Positions 48,701-58,504 of a stretch of 64,000 nucleotides of DNA are shown here, one piece after another (position 1 is the stretch's first letter; every line of letters begins with the position of its first letter). Where the stretch lies: positions 10,558,491 to 10,622,490 of the forward strand of contig NC_051092.1 in NCBI RefSeq assembly GCF_901709675.1, in the 5' to 3' direction. The stretch comes from Syngnathus acus. Lineage: Eukaryota > Chordata > Actinopteri > Syngnathiformes > Syngnathidae. Made by a program: the position numbers and the translations under genes. The notes beneath the pieces were generated by a model that saw only the letters and a program-made list of their open reading frames with translations, was not told the origin of the DNA and did no database searches.

Positions 48701-51333
48701 CATTAGAGTTGTATTTGTAAATGTAAACCTAATTCAAAAAGCACAAAATGAACACATTCAATGCTATTTGTGTGTGCATGACTGTTTATGAGTCGCTTTT
48801 TATGTGACTTGATGGCTCTGCTAATGTGCACATCTGCTTGTTCCTTATGTAAGTGACAAAGTGAAGCTATTTCATTATTTCTCCAGTGTTTACTGACAGA
48901 TTCTGGACAGGCCTCAGTGAGCACGAGGCTTCGTTCTCCACGCTGTTATGGGTAGGCAGTTCACGGGATATTCATGCCCGTCACTCACACACGCAAAATG
49001 CACAACTTTTGTTTCTAGTTAAGCCTTTTGTGAAGGGACATTTTCAATATATATATGCTCATTACAGCATTGCTGAAAAAGAACAATATTAAGGTGGCCT
49101 GCGACGGTTGCACAGGGGTGGATATTCACTGCATGTTCACATTATGTAACACACTCACCCTGTCCTCCTCCTCTCTGAGGTCAGGCATGGTGCTGATACA
49201 CAAGCTCACCACAGTCACTGCGACCATGATGACTGACAGGCAAGCAAAGATCTTCCCCGGTAAGCCAGACTGCGGATTCTCCACCATATCTCGGAGCCAG
49301 TTCATGATTTTTCGGGACGTCGTCTCCTCCACGATAACATGCTGCATGGCGTTCCTCTGCCTGCGCTCCTCCTCCTGTCGTTCTTGCTCGTGCACCTCCT
49401 CGATTCGTGTGTACATCTTCCTCTTGCAACAGCGCTCCATGTACGCCATCTCCACGCCCCAGTAGGTGAGTTCGTCGTGCAGGGAGAGGATGCACATCTC
49501 CCGCAACAGGCGAAGTTTACCTGCGGCCAGGAAGTTGAGAATAACCCTGAAGGCGGATGGCGAGCGATCAAAGAAGAATTCCTTGCGTGCTTCATCGTAG
49601 TCGTCACAGACGCTGGCAATGTCCTCAGGTGACCTGCAGCCGCACAAGCGGCCAAGCCGTGTGAGAGGAAACTGCTGCAGCGTGCTCCAAGGGAAGGTGT
49701 AGCGGTTCCCCCCAACGTTGATCACTGCCAGCAAGCGGTGGTCGACGGAGACGAGGTCCTCCGGCTGCCGGATGAACTGAGCCCTTTGGTAATAAACGCC
49801 CTATGGAAAAGTTCAGAACTTGTATAACTCAACTTCACCAGAAATAGAACATTTGCGGATTTCAATACGGTTGACATTGTGTATCATTCACAAACAGTCA
49901 CACAATCATTTTTGAAATGTAGCAATAACAATTCATGAATCACCAACGCCACAGTTAATATTTCAGATTTTAAAATACAATATGTTCATCTTTAAATGAC
50001 TTTGAGCCACAAAGTTTTTTGAAAAGGCGGAATTGCTCGCACTTGCATTCAGTCCATTTCTCGTAAGTTTCCTTTACACTAGAATAAGACTGGTGTGCTT
50101 TGTGTGCAAGATTCTATAGGTCATGAAGGCTTTGATGCCTGGTACAACAGACAACTCAAATGTCACCACTAAGACGCTGGCTGTCACAAACACCTTTCCA
50201 TTCTCTGAACCATAGATAAACTTTGAATGTGGTAGGCCCCAGATACACTTGAAATAAGGAGATGCAATACAAGAGCCCATAGACACCAAGGATACCCCAT
50301 GGCCCATCAGTCAAACAATCATTGGCATGTGCTTGCTGCACCATGGACTACACTATTGGAAATTTAAATGCAAGCTGAATATTCCTGTACTTGGCAGGTG
50401 GCAATACTAAAGAAGGTGAGTAGGAAAAAAAGACTTACATTTATGATGTTTAAATGAGAGAACAATTAATTGCACATTATTAAATAAATGTAATCTGTAA
50501 TTTATATATAACCATCAGTGATAGTCACAATGTGATTAAAGCATGTAGTTATCGTGACAAGTTTGAACTTTTAAGCGTCAGAGCTTGCACATTTGCCTTC
50601 TGCTTGCAGTGATGTTGTTGCTGCAGTAAAGATATTCAAAGCAGAAGGTGCTTGCCTCTGCAGCGGATTATCTGTAAGGAGATGAATTACTCCCCCCGCC
50701 CCTTTCAGATCAATGCAATTGCTGTTCACTGGACACATGATAAAATTAATGCCGAATTGTGTCCCACATTTCTTTATTGTACTATTTCTACTAAATAATG
50801 TGTTTTTATTAGTTTCTATATCCTGCAGCAGTGCCTGTAATTGTCTTGGGTGTTGTGTTTGTTTCAGCCTTGTGCCTGGATCAGACTGCAAGACAATTTG
50901 CTCTCTCACAATGTCCCATGTCACACTAGTGCCGCACAGTCCATTAGATACAAAGCCACAATATTACTCCATTTTACAATTATTGGACTAATATGGTCAA
51001 CTCAAGCGGCCAGTAGAGGTGCGACCTAAAAATGGGTCAACGCTACTAGATATAACCTTCTCATAGCGGCAACAAAACAATCATGGAGGAAGAGGTGCTA
51101 GTTTTGATTGTGGCGATATTTTGTGTAGTAAAAAAAAGAACAAAGAAGAAAATGCATGGGGTGTCATATCTGTATGAAGATCTGCCACACATTTGTCAGG
51201 GACAATCACATCCAAAGTTTCATACCTTGATGGTCTCAGTCTCGGGAATCTCGGTGAATATGCGGTCGAGACTGCTGTCGTCACTGACGGACAGATTGCT
51301 GAAGTCGTGGTTAGCATTGCTGATGATGGGCAT
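35848..51333 (-). CDS. kcng4: kcng4: silent voltage-gated K+ channel subunit (Kv6.4), three coding exons
   Basis: Coding exons on the minus strand are 51333-51226, 49800-49159 and 36750-35848, joined by phase-0 introns into 550 aa. Residues 62-162 are the T1 tetramerisation domain (INVGG, CDDYD 101-105, C139 and C160-C161). S1 is about 219-239, S2 260-280, S3 292-310. S4 is 331-352, with arginines at 336, 339, 342, 348 and 351. S5 is 369-392, the filter TTVGYGD is 416-422 and S6 is 432-456. S6 has P-A-T (448-450) instead of the PXP of Kv1-Kv4, a mark of silent subunits. Known for the family: Kv6.4 does not conduct alone but assembles with Kv2 subunits in the plasma membrane and shifts their inactivation. 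KCNG4 is preferred over KCNG2 because of the VYYQR N-terminal motif, the TMPDLREEED and ILIMAFPATSIFH segments, and linkage to wfdc1. Whether this is the teleost a or b copy cannot be decided here. The tail after S6 has a 10-Ala run and is longer than in human (519 aa). Confidence 0.95.
37359..37490. mobile_element. palindromic MITE, copy 1
   Basis: The left arm TGCCACTTGCTGTCGACTG is mirrored by GTCAACTGATAATGACATC on the opposite strand near 37490. The same sequence family recurs at 53944-54027. Confidence 0.55.
39530..39618 (+). repeat. dispersed repeat tail with (GGAT)n
   Basis: CCCGACCCCGGATAAGCGG followed by AAGAAGATGGATGG repeats, a common 3' end of teleost SINE/LINE copies; only the tail is present. 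Confidence 0.6.
40689..41222 (+). repeat. two degraded SINE copies
   Basis: Two diverged copies lie in the same orientation. Each has a B-box-like GGGTTCGAATCTTGGG or GATTTGAATCTGGGCTCC, a heavily decayed body, and a GGATGGA-type tail (near 40875 and 41210). Confidence 0.45.
41741..42010 (-). repeat. SINE, near full length, minus strand
   Basis: The plus strand reads CCATCCATCAATTTTC at the tail end and GGTGGGATTTGAACCCC (inverted B box) with GCCACCACGCCGCCCC at the head end, the reverse of the teleost tRNA-like SINE. Divergent in the body. Confidence 0.7.
42052..42095. repeat. 44-base hairpin
   Basis: TTCCATACTTGCACA and TGTGCAAGTATGGAA are perfect 15-base arms around a 14-base centre that itself can partly pair (AAGC with GCTT). 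It directly abuts the first copy of the 30-base motif at 42095. Too short for a typical animal pre-miRNA. Confidence 0.8.
42095..42524 (+). repeat. three copies of a 30-base motif
   Basis: ACATTAGCTCTTCACTTAGC and its continuation occur at 42095-42124, 42423-42452 (three or four mismatches) and 42495-42524. Spacing is uneven, so this is not a simple tandem repeat. Confidence 0.75.
43441..43798 (+). repeat. SINE, full length, plus strand
   Basis: tRNA-like head GTACTGGCTAGCACGTCTGC, degraded B box, then GCATGTTCTCCCCGTGCCTG, GGTTTCCTTCAACATTAC, GTGCGCCCTGTGATTAGCC and CAGCTGGGATAGGCTCCAGC, ending AAGGATAAGCGTTTGG and an AATG tail. This is the best preserved SINE copy in the window. Confidence 0.8.
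45183..45503 (-). repeat. SINE, degraded, minus strand
   Basis: Starts CCATCCATCCATTTTC and ends near GACTGTGAGGC, with AACATGCAGACTCCACGC between; the reverse complement of the same SINE family, strongly diverged. Confidence 0.6.
49159..49800 (-). CDS. kcng4: kcng4 coding exon 2 (T1 domain and S1)
   Basis: Residues 37-250. An in-frame TAG forms part of the acceptor (TTTTCCATAG) immediately before GGCGTTTATTAC, and there is no ATG before the T1 domain, so the N-terminus must come from another exon. It contains the whole T1 domain, a charged Glu/Arg linker (about 168-186) and S1. The donor AGG then gtgagt lies just after LREEEDR, the S1-S2 loop position where KCNG genes carry their conserved intron. 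Confidence 0.95.
49801..51225. other. kcng4 intron 1-2
   Basis: A 1.4-kb intron between the N-terminal exon and the T1 exon. AT-rich; no repeat or extra exon seen. Confidence 0.75.
51226..51333 (-). CDS. kcng4: kcng4 coding exon 1 (cytoplasmic N-terminus)
   Basis: Residues 1-36, from MPIISNANHDF to PETETIK. The ATG has a GCC context. The donor AAG then gtatga is phase 0 and joins directly to GVYYQR, mirroring the mammalian order (..SIKGLYYRR). A likely acceptor (CTTCCCAACTTTAG) ends at 51362, giving 28 bases of untranslated leader in this exon. The region is Ser/Asp-rich with no predicted membrane segment. Confidence 0.82.
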
Positions 51334-52239
51334 GGCAGCATCCGGAACGTAGGCAGCTTAGCTAAAGTTGGGAAGATGAGCAAGCTTTTTCTTTAGTTTT
51401 AATTTTCAGGATTGAGATGTCCAGTCTATAGTCCTTTTCCAGGTCAGAGGTCAACAAATTGAGCAAAAGCCTTCTTTAGCGTCATCAAGGTCTCTTTGAC
51501 CTCAGAGCTATCGAGTCTCCTTTTCAGTGATAAACGATGGATGTCCATTTGCTTTAAACTAATGAGGCAAAACCCCAAAATTGGAGGAGGGAGCGTGTCG
51601 GGCAACCTGCTGTCACATTTGGGTGACTTTGATGTTGCCACCAGAGGATAAAATGGACTTGCCTGCTTTAACAGCAGCCACCAGCAAATCAGTGGGTAAT
51701 CTTTGAGTGAAGCAAGAGCGCATTTAGATGGATCAGTGGCTGACAAGTGTGGAGAATGAGAGGGATACGTCAAGGAGCCAAATGTGGTACTGATGTGTCC
51801 AGGGAGAGATGGTGATCCTCTGAGGCCCAGGCAGAATTAGTGAGGGCCTGTGGTGGCATCATTCGGGATCTGGGAGAGAGAAAGAGAGAGAGACAAGGAC
51901 AGATACAAATGTCAGTGAGGAGCCAAGATGGCTGACTCGGATTACGTACTGATATTTTGAGATTTAATTATAAAATCTAACGCATGCATACATTTTTTTT
52001 CAGAGCAAAAAAAAAAAAAAAAAACACAAAATACTTAATACCACGCGACAACAAATAAATTGCCATTCTTTTATTTTACAGTTATAACTGACTCATAATA
52101 TTTTAATTGTTAACACCTTTAACAACTTTTTAACTGTTACTCTGTGTCAAACACTTTTATATCCAAATAATACAATAATATACATTATTAAGTGGGCAAA
52201 GCCAATGCTAGGACTTTTAATGGCAATATGAAAAGCAAC

Positions 52240-52550
52240 TACCGTATTTTCCGCACTATAAGGCGCACTTAAAAACCTCCAATTTTCTCAAAAGCCGACA
52301 GTGCGCCTTATAATCAGGTGCGCCTTATATATGGACCAATATTGAGCCACTACAGCAGGCGTGTCCAAAGTCCGGCCCGCGGGCCAAATGTATATATCTT
52401 ATATATGGACAAAGTTTTAAAATGGGCCATTCATTGACGGTGCGCCTTATAATCCGGTGCGCCTTATATATGGACAACGTTTTTAAATGGGCCATTCATT
52501 GAAGGTGCGCCTTATAATCCAGTGCGCCTTATAGTGCGGAAAATACGGTA
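52240..52550. mobile_element. Tc1/mariner-type MITE, copy 1
   Basis: Terminal inverted repeats TACCGTATTTTCCGCACTAT and ATAGTGCGGAAAATACGGTA bound a 311-bp element with a TA at each end, as expected of a TA target duplication. Internally the phrase GTGCGCCTTATA recurs several times. A short foreign piece (GTCCGGCCCGCGGGCC) appears to be nested near 52357-52390. Confidence 0.75.
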
Positions 52551-53943
52551 AATCATGCTTACAATTTGGATTTATGAGCAGAATCCATTTTTTTGTCATC
52601 AATTCAACAAATTATTTTACCAACAAAATATAATAGCATTCAGTAGAGCAATTTTAAATAGTGTTGGGGAAACATTAAGGACTAACACATTTCTTAAAAT
52701 GTGCCTGTGAGAAACCCCATTCTGAGTTTTTCAAAGTTGTGACAAGTTTAGCAACACTATTCATTTGCAGCCTGGATGGAAAGGTTTAGTCACTGTTCTT
52801 AGTCACTTTAAAAAAAAAGTACATTAGGATGACACAGATGGGATTAAACCATTTAAAGTGGTGACTCAATTGATTGTCAATCAATCAATATTTTCTGGTT
52901 TTGCACCAACATGCGCTCGGCACGTGCCACACCTTGACCAAGTTTCATGGAAATTGCTTGTTTATTATTTGCATAAATCTTGTTTAACTATGACAATCAA
53001 AACAATAGTACCTTATCTTTGGGAATATTTGGTGGCGGTACTTGAAAACAAAACTTGTAGGTGATTTACAGTTTGGGTGGTTCAAAGAAAAAAAACATGT
53101 CAAAGAGAGCAAAAAATGTCTGCAGGTCTATTTTTAACCAAATAGAGTATGTGCTGTATGTTAGACACACGACTGAATTTACTTGGTACAATAAAAATAA
53201 AATCAATCTTGTCACCATGATCAATACTGGACTTGAGTGAGAACATAACGAACATTCATCACGTTGGTTTGATCATCATGAGTACTATTTAAAACTAAGG
53301 AACAGGAGGAAAAGAGAACATTCAGGTTTAATAGTGTAATTCACACCCAGAGTGAAGTCGATGGAGGCTCAAAATGTGTTTCTTGGCAGTACGATTGCCC
53401 TAAAACTTATTGGCACACACAGTGATTGCAGTTGCCCAGAATGGCTTGCCCTGTATCAAGGCCCTAATAGTTATCAACTCCATTTTCTCATTATAGTTTC
53501 CACCATGTCTGTAGCTAGCCGCAAATCAAAGTGGCTATTAAATACTCCTTGCGAATAGACATATTTTTCTCGGCTGACATGCCAAAACATGAATTTTGCA
53601 ATCGTTATCATTCAATAAGCAAGACAAAATAATAATTTTACCCTTGTCAACTTCAAAGAATTGAAGATGCCGTAACAGTGTCCATAACAAAAAAACATGC
53701 TCACTTTACTTATCTTCATACAGTATAATAATCCCAAATCTATTTCGAGATGAAAAGGTCACGTTCACCCATTGAAGCATCGGTGATAGACATCAGTGAT
53801 CAAAGCTGTACATTATTAAAGAGGAAGAAACTCAAAAATGGTCTTTACATAATGTTCTATGCACCAGTGTAAACACGGTATTCTGATGAATATCATGTTT
53901 GTGCAATATGAATTATGCAGCAAAATCCATCCATTTTCATCCT

Positions 53944-54027
53944 TTTTGGGGGCGGCCATTTTGCCACTTATTGTCGACTGAAAATGACATCCCAGTTGCT
54001 CAGGGCTCAGATAACGACCAATCATAT
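53944..54027. mobile_element. palindromic MITE, copy 2 (partial)
   Basis: GCCACTTATTGTCGACTG and AAAATGACATCCCAGTTGCT match the left arm of the MITE at 37359-37490 and extend further into the family sequence; the second arm is missing. Confidence 0.5.
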
Positions 54028-55478
54028 GGATGGATAGAACATATTATGGTAAAGAAGACCACATTGAAAAGGTAGCAATGATCCAGTGACAGAATTGAAA
54101 TAAAATAGTTTCTGCTGTATATTTTTAACAGTTTTAAGAACAGTCAGTACATTTTATGATCTCCTGGCAGCCCAGGTGCCATATACTGTTAACATACACA
54201 TTTCCATGTCAACACAGCATGCAGTTATTTATAATTGACCCACTGGAATTTGTCATACAAGGCCAACCTGCATACTTAACCAGTTGTATACAGTACAATC
54301 TGCAGATTACATCTACAGTGAATAACTTGGACAGGCAATATGCAATGCTCATTCCGAACCAGGAGAGCGACTCACATTTGGTGAAAGCAATAAATCATGC
54401 CTGTCACAATGTTGGCATTTCATCACCATATCACAGAGAGCGGAAAGCGTGATCAACTATTTCAACATCAATTTGAATTCCCTGTGGATATTTTCATGAG
54501 GGAGGTTAATTGATGATGGTGGTTTTGGTAGCACACTGGCATGAACAGCTTTGATTGGTCTTATATCCATTGAAACTTAGAAAAAGTTCAACCAATTCTA
54601 AACACATTAAAGCCTCATGGAAAACACTAAACGCATCAAGAGACCCATTTATCAATATATGATAATGTGGAATCATTGAGCTGAGACCACACTAATGAAA
54701 AATTCAGCAATGGGGTAAAAAGATTGAAAAAAGTCTCACAAATCTTTGACACATCTCAAAAGACTTCGTCTTAGTGAGAATCTGAAGAATTACCTCCACA
54801 AGTCTATTTACCTTTTCTTTGGCATGTGAACGACCAATGAGAATAGAGGACCAGAAATGGATGCAGACCATGGGAAAGATGTACATGCATCTCTGCCTCG
54901 GCTGCTCAATACAACTTTGCATTTAAAAGGAAATGATGCTTGAAATTTGCTTTGAACAAAGTTTTGGAATCACCCTGGGGTGAATGTATTCAACTTTGAA
55001 TAGCAGATGTTGCTATCTTGTAGTGACCACATTATCCTTCTGAAACCATCGCATCCTGTTTGAAATATAATTTAAAAACATACTTGCAATGGTGAATTTG
55101 TTATATGAAAACTGTGTGATGTGAAAAATTATTAACATCCAAGTAAAGAATTGCTAGTATATGGTCAAATGTCAATAAAATGTTATCGATCGTAAATCTG
55201 ATCTTTTTTTTTAGAAAAGTGACAGTGCAAATTGTATCCCGCATTTCGTGCGCAAGCAAACAATTGCGCGCCCGTATTTCACGGGAATCGGGACGAGCGA
55301 GAAAGTTAAATGACGCTTGTAAAAATGAGTAATTTTGCAGAAATAATTCAATGAACGTGCGATAGATTGTAATGCGGGAGAAGAAGCACAACAAGACAGC
55401 TTTGCATCGAAGTATACAGAACACATCTCAACTTGCACTGCGACGACTGGCGCTATTGCGAACATCAACCTAACTTAC

Positions 55479-55740
55479 CGTCCCGGGCTTCGAACTCCTC
55501 TTCATGCGATCGAACCTGCTCGGTATGGGATAATCGGTCGCTTAACGCCAAAAGCGAGAGCGTGCGAATGGCAGCTTCGTAGTACCGCAGATGGATACAC
55601 CTGTCCGGTATCGGCGCATGGCGCACTGGCTATGGAAGCACACCGCGGCAGGATGCGCCCACGAGCTCGGGGAGCTCACAGTATCCCGTTTCAGCTCGGT
55701 TCGTGTTGCTGCAGCAGCAGGAGGAGAAGAAAGAGGGAGG
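55479..55740 (-). promoter_or_regulatory. probable untranslated first exon and promoter region of kcng4
   Basis: A locally GC- and CpG-rich block in otherwise AT-rich sequence. On the minus strand it ends in a near-consensus donor (GGGACG then gtaagt at 55478), and the kcng4 ATG exon 4.1 kb downstream has a leader acceptor that lacks an upstream partner. Its start is not visible. An open frame across the block (to 55907) does not resemble a protein. Inference only. Confidence 0.4.
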
Positions 55741-56138
55741 TGAAGAAGAGGAGGAGGAGGAGCAGGAGCGTCAAAAGTTAAAGTTTGCACAAAGGTGGCC
55801 AGAATCCACATCCTTCCTGAAGTGCATATTTGAAGGGTACAGACAGACACGCAAAAAAATATGCATGCAGACAAACTCTTCCCTTTGTCTTTGAAATTCA
55901 AGGACATTCGGTCTTCATTGCACTCTGTCTTTCCTGGTAGTTACTTAAAAGCCATTGAAGAAATCATCAACAACAACATTCGTCGTATAAGTGCTGAAAA
56001 TATTATTTGTCTGGAATGCCAATCACCCACCCAAATAATTGTAAGATTTGTGAATGAACTCTAGTATAAACAACAATACATTTACAAAAAAAGGTACATG
56101 CAATTCCCGTTTTGAATATTGTAAGAGAAGTATTGTAG

Positions 56139-56537
56139 TACCGTATTTTCCGGACTATAAGGCGCACCTAAAAACCAAAAATGTTCTCAAAAGCCGACGG
56201 TGCGCCTTATATATGGACCAAATTCTTAAATTTAAACTGGCCCGAAGCATTGTGTCATGAAATCAATCATAAGTGGCCCACTGAAGACTATGAATCATGA
56301 ATCAAAAAGACTATGGATCATTAGTTTGTGATTATAAAGTAATTTGTTGCATCTGAAGTTGAAATAAAAAAGATAAAATGGAGAATGATTTGATTTGGAT
56401 TAAAAATCTGACATGATGTATTAATGGTGCGCCTTATAGTCCGGTGCGCCTTATATAAGGACAAAGTTTTAAAATGGGCCATTCATTGAAGGTGCGCCTT
56501 ATAGTCCGGTGCGCCTTATAGTCCGGAAAATACGGTA
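56139..56537. mobile_element. Tc1/mariner-type MITE, copy 2
   Basis: Ends TACCGTATTTTCCGGACTAT and ATAGTCCGGAAAATACGGTA, 399 bp. Same family as 52240-52550 with a different middle. It lies about 0.4 kb upstream of the GC-rich kcng4 first-exon region. Confidence 0.8.
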
Positions 56538-58315
56538 CTATTGAGGTTTTCCTACAGTGCGTACAGCATTCAAATGTTTTTATTTTACATTTAGCCTACA
56601 GTAAGAATTCATGCAGTTTAAACATTTCTCAGCCTTTTAGACTTGTTGCTCCACAAAATGAAATTCCCACATCTCATTATGGACATGGGACATGATTAGA
56701 TTTGTGATCTGTGTTTTTGTTGTTATATATGTAGTTGGTTTTGCTTCATGCTTTTATCTTGTCCTGTTGTCTTTGGGGTTTTTTGGTTCCTCATGGGCCG
56801 GTCCGATCCCCTTGTGGCATCGAGTATTTGTTTGTTATTTTGATGCTTGTTTTTGAACTTTTGTTCATCTTTCAATAAATTCTCATACTTGGTTTGTCCT
56901 TTTGAATAAATATTGACACTTTCCCTCCCTGGTCTTGCCCATGTGCTTTCCTGAACTTGGGTCCTCAACCTTGGAAAATCCCGACAATTATTTGCATTGT
57001 TTCTTAAAAAGGAACAACAACAAAATGCTGTCATTGTTTTTATAGTCCTTATTTTTGCTCTTTATTTCTTAATGTTAAAAAAGACACCTTGACACAGCTA
57101 CTTGTTCTGTAGACTTATACAATCTTAAAAATGAACGACCAACAGTGACCACCATAGTGCTGATGGTTTGTTTGAGGAGTATGAGGATTTAGTAAATTTG
57201 CATCCTCCAGAAACATGGTTGATGTAGTCAACACTGTTACAAACACATGCAGTTGCTAAATTGGACAAACAGTCGTTTGAGATGGACTCACCGAGGAAAT
57301 GGATCCAGGACCAATTTTACCGTGCTGTTCACATAGGTAAGTGAGCCAGCCTATTTGTTTGGGAGGAAAAGCACGTGGTAGAAAAAGTTTCAATCTTTGA
57401 GTAAGTTGATTTTTATGGAAACGTGCACAACGTGAGTTCTTGCATTAAATATTTTGTTGTTCAGCATTTCTGTACTATTTTTAGATTAGGTTTTTTAATC
57501 AAGAAAGCAGTTTTTATTAGGAGGCTCAGGGGGCAGCGCGTGGTTGTTATTTTTAAGTCGAGCAGTGGATCTGGAATATTTTGGGGTATTTCGATTATGC
57601 AAGGTAGATATTAACTGCATTGATTTCTCAAGATGTCGAGGATGGGGAGCTCGTGTGAGTGCGCTCACACGTGAGTAAGAGTGCCACAGGGTGGGGCCAG
57701 GGAAATGTATTACACGCTTCGGCACTAATCACTGACTAAAGCTCACACTAGCCAAATAAAGTGACTTTTCGGTGTTTCGTTTGCTTAAAGCCAGCACAAA
57801 TCACCTGGTGTGAATTTTCCCTTATCTCAAAAGACAAGCCCATCTTCACTCTGTTATAAAATCTGCATAATGGATTCACGGACGATTCCGTGCACTTTTT
57901 ACGTGTTGCCTCCTTTTGAATTTGTACATAGTGCCACATCAGCCTTTATTTGGATTATTTTCATTAAATGTCTTCAGAAATGCGCACTGCAGACTTTTGC
58001 TTGACGATATGTTCAAGTATATTCTATATTTCATGTAAATTCTACACACAAAGGACCCTTTCATTGCTTGTGAATGTCATTCTTAAACTTGGTGGAAAAG
58101 ATAACGTGAAACAAATTATTTTAAATTGGACATTAAAGGCACTATAAAACGATTCAACTCAATGAACTTTGCTTTTCCTTTAACACCTTGTACATGCAAT
58201 TTCACTGTTAAAAGTCAGCGATGAATTCTTACTTATTTTTGCTAGCTTTGCGGGCTCAACTGGGGAAACATGTTATGTGTGTCTTGACCTGAATTAATTG
58301 ATCGTCGATACATTT

Positions 58316-58504
58316 TTTTTTTTTCTGTGCGGCCCGGTACCAAATGACCCACGGACCGGTACTGGTCCGCGGCCCGGTGGTTGGGGACCGCTGCTGTAGA
58401 TAATATGAGGCGTTAATACATTTATTTGGGTTGACAGTCATAATGGCCCTCCGAAGGAAACTATGACTACAATTTAACAAAACAAAAATGAGTTTGACAC
58501 CCCT
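58316..58504 (-). mobile_element. two nested hAT-type end fragments
   Basis: On the minus strand an outer fragment starts at 58504 with CAGGGGTGTCAAACTCATTT. A second element starts at 58393 with CAGCGGTCCCCAACCACCGG and continues GGGCCGCGGACC, ending in an A-rich run. Both match ends of common teleost non-autonomous hAT families. Confidence 0.65.

Larger units (their letters stand above)
36751..49158. other. kcng4 intron 2-3 (12.4 kb)
   Basis: Separates the S1 exon from the S2-S6 exon. It is packed with decayed SINE copies and a palindromic MITE (listed separately), plus a hairpin and a thrice-repeated 30-base motif near 42.1-42.5 kb. No additional exon is recognised. Confidence 0.7.
51362..55478. 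other. probable 5' untranslated intron of kcng4
   Basis: Lies between the putative untranslated exon and the ATG exon. Contains a TIR MITE and a palindromic MITE copy, listed separately, and a poly-A run near 52007-52024. No coding exon recognised. Confidence 0.4.

Noticed and set aside
49181-49715. Alternative-frame open frames (104 and 137 aa) over the kcng4 T1 exon
   Set aside because: Shadows of the true reading frame in a GC-rich coding exon.
35848-51333. Channel as kcng2 or kcng1
   Set aside because: The LVHLAE and DFSS pieces resemble KCNG2, but the N-terminal VYYQR motif, TMPDLREEED, ILIMAFPATSIFH and linkage to wfdc1 fit KCNG4 better.
55542-55907. 121-aa open frame in the GC-rich block
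   Set aside because: Low-complexity Pro/Ala/Ser stretch from a purine-rich repeat on the other strand; no protein resemblance.
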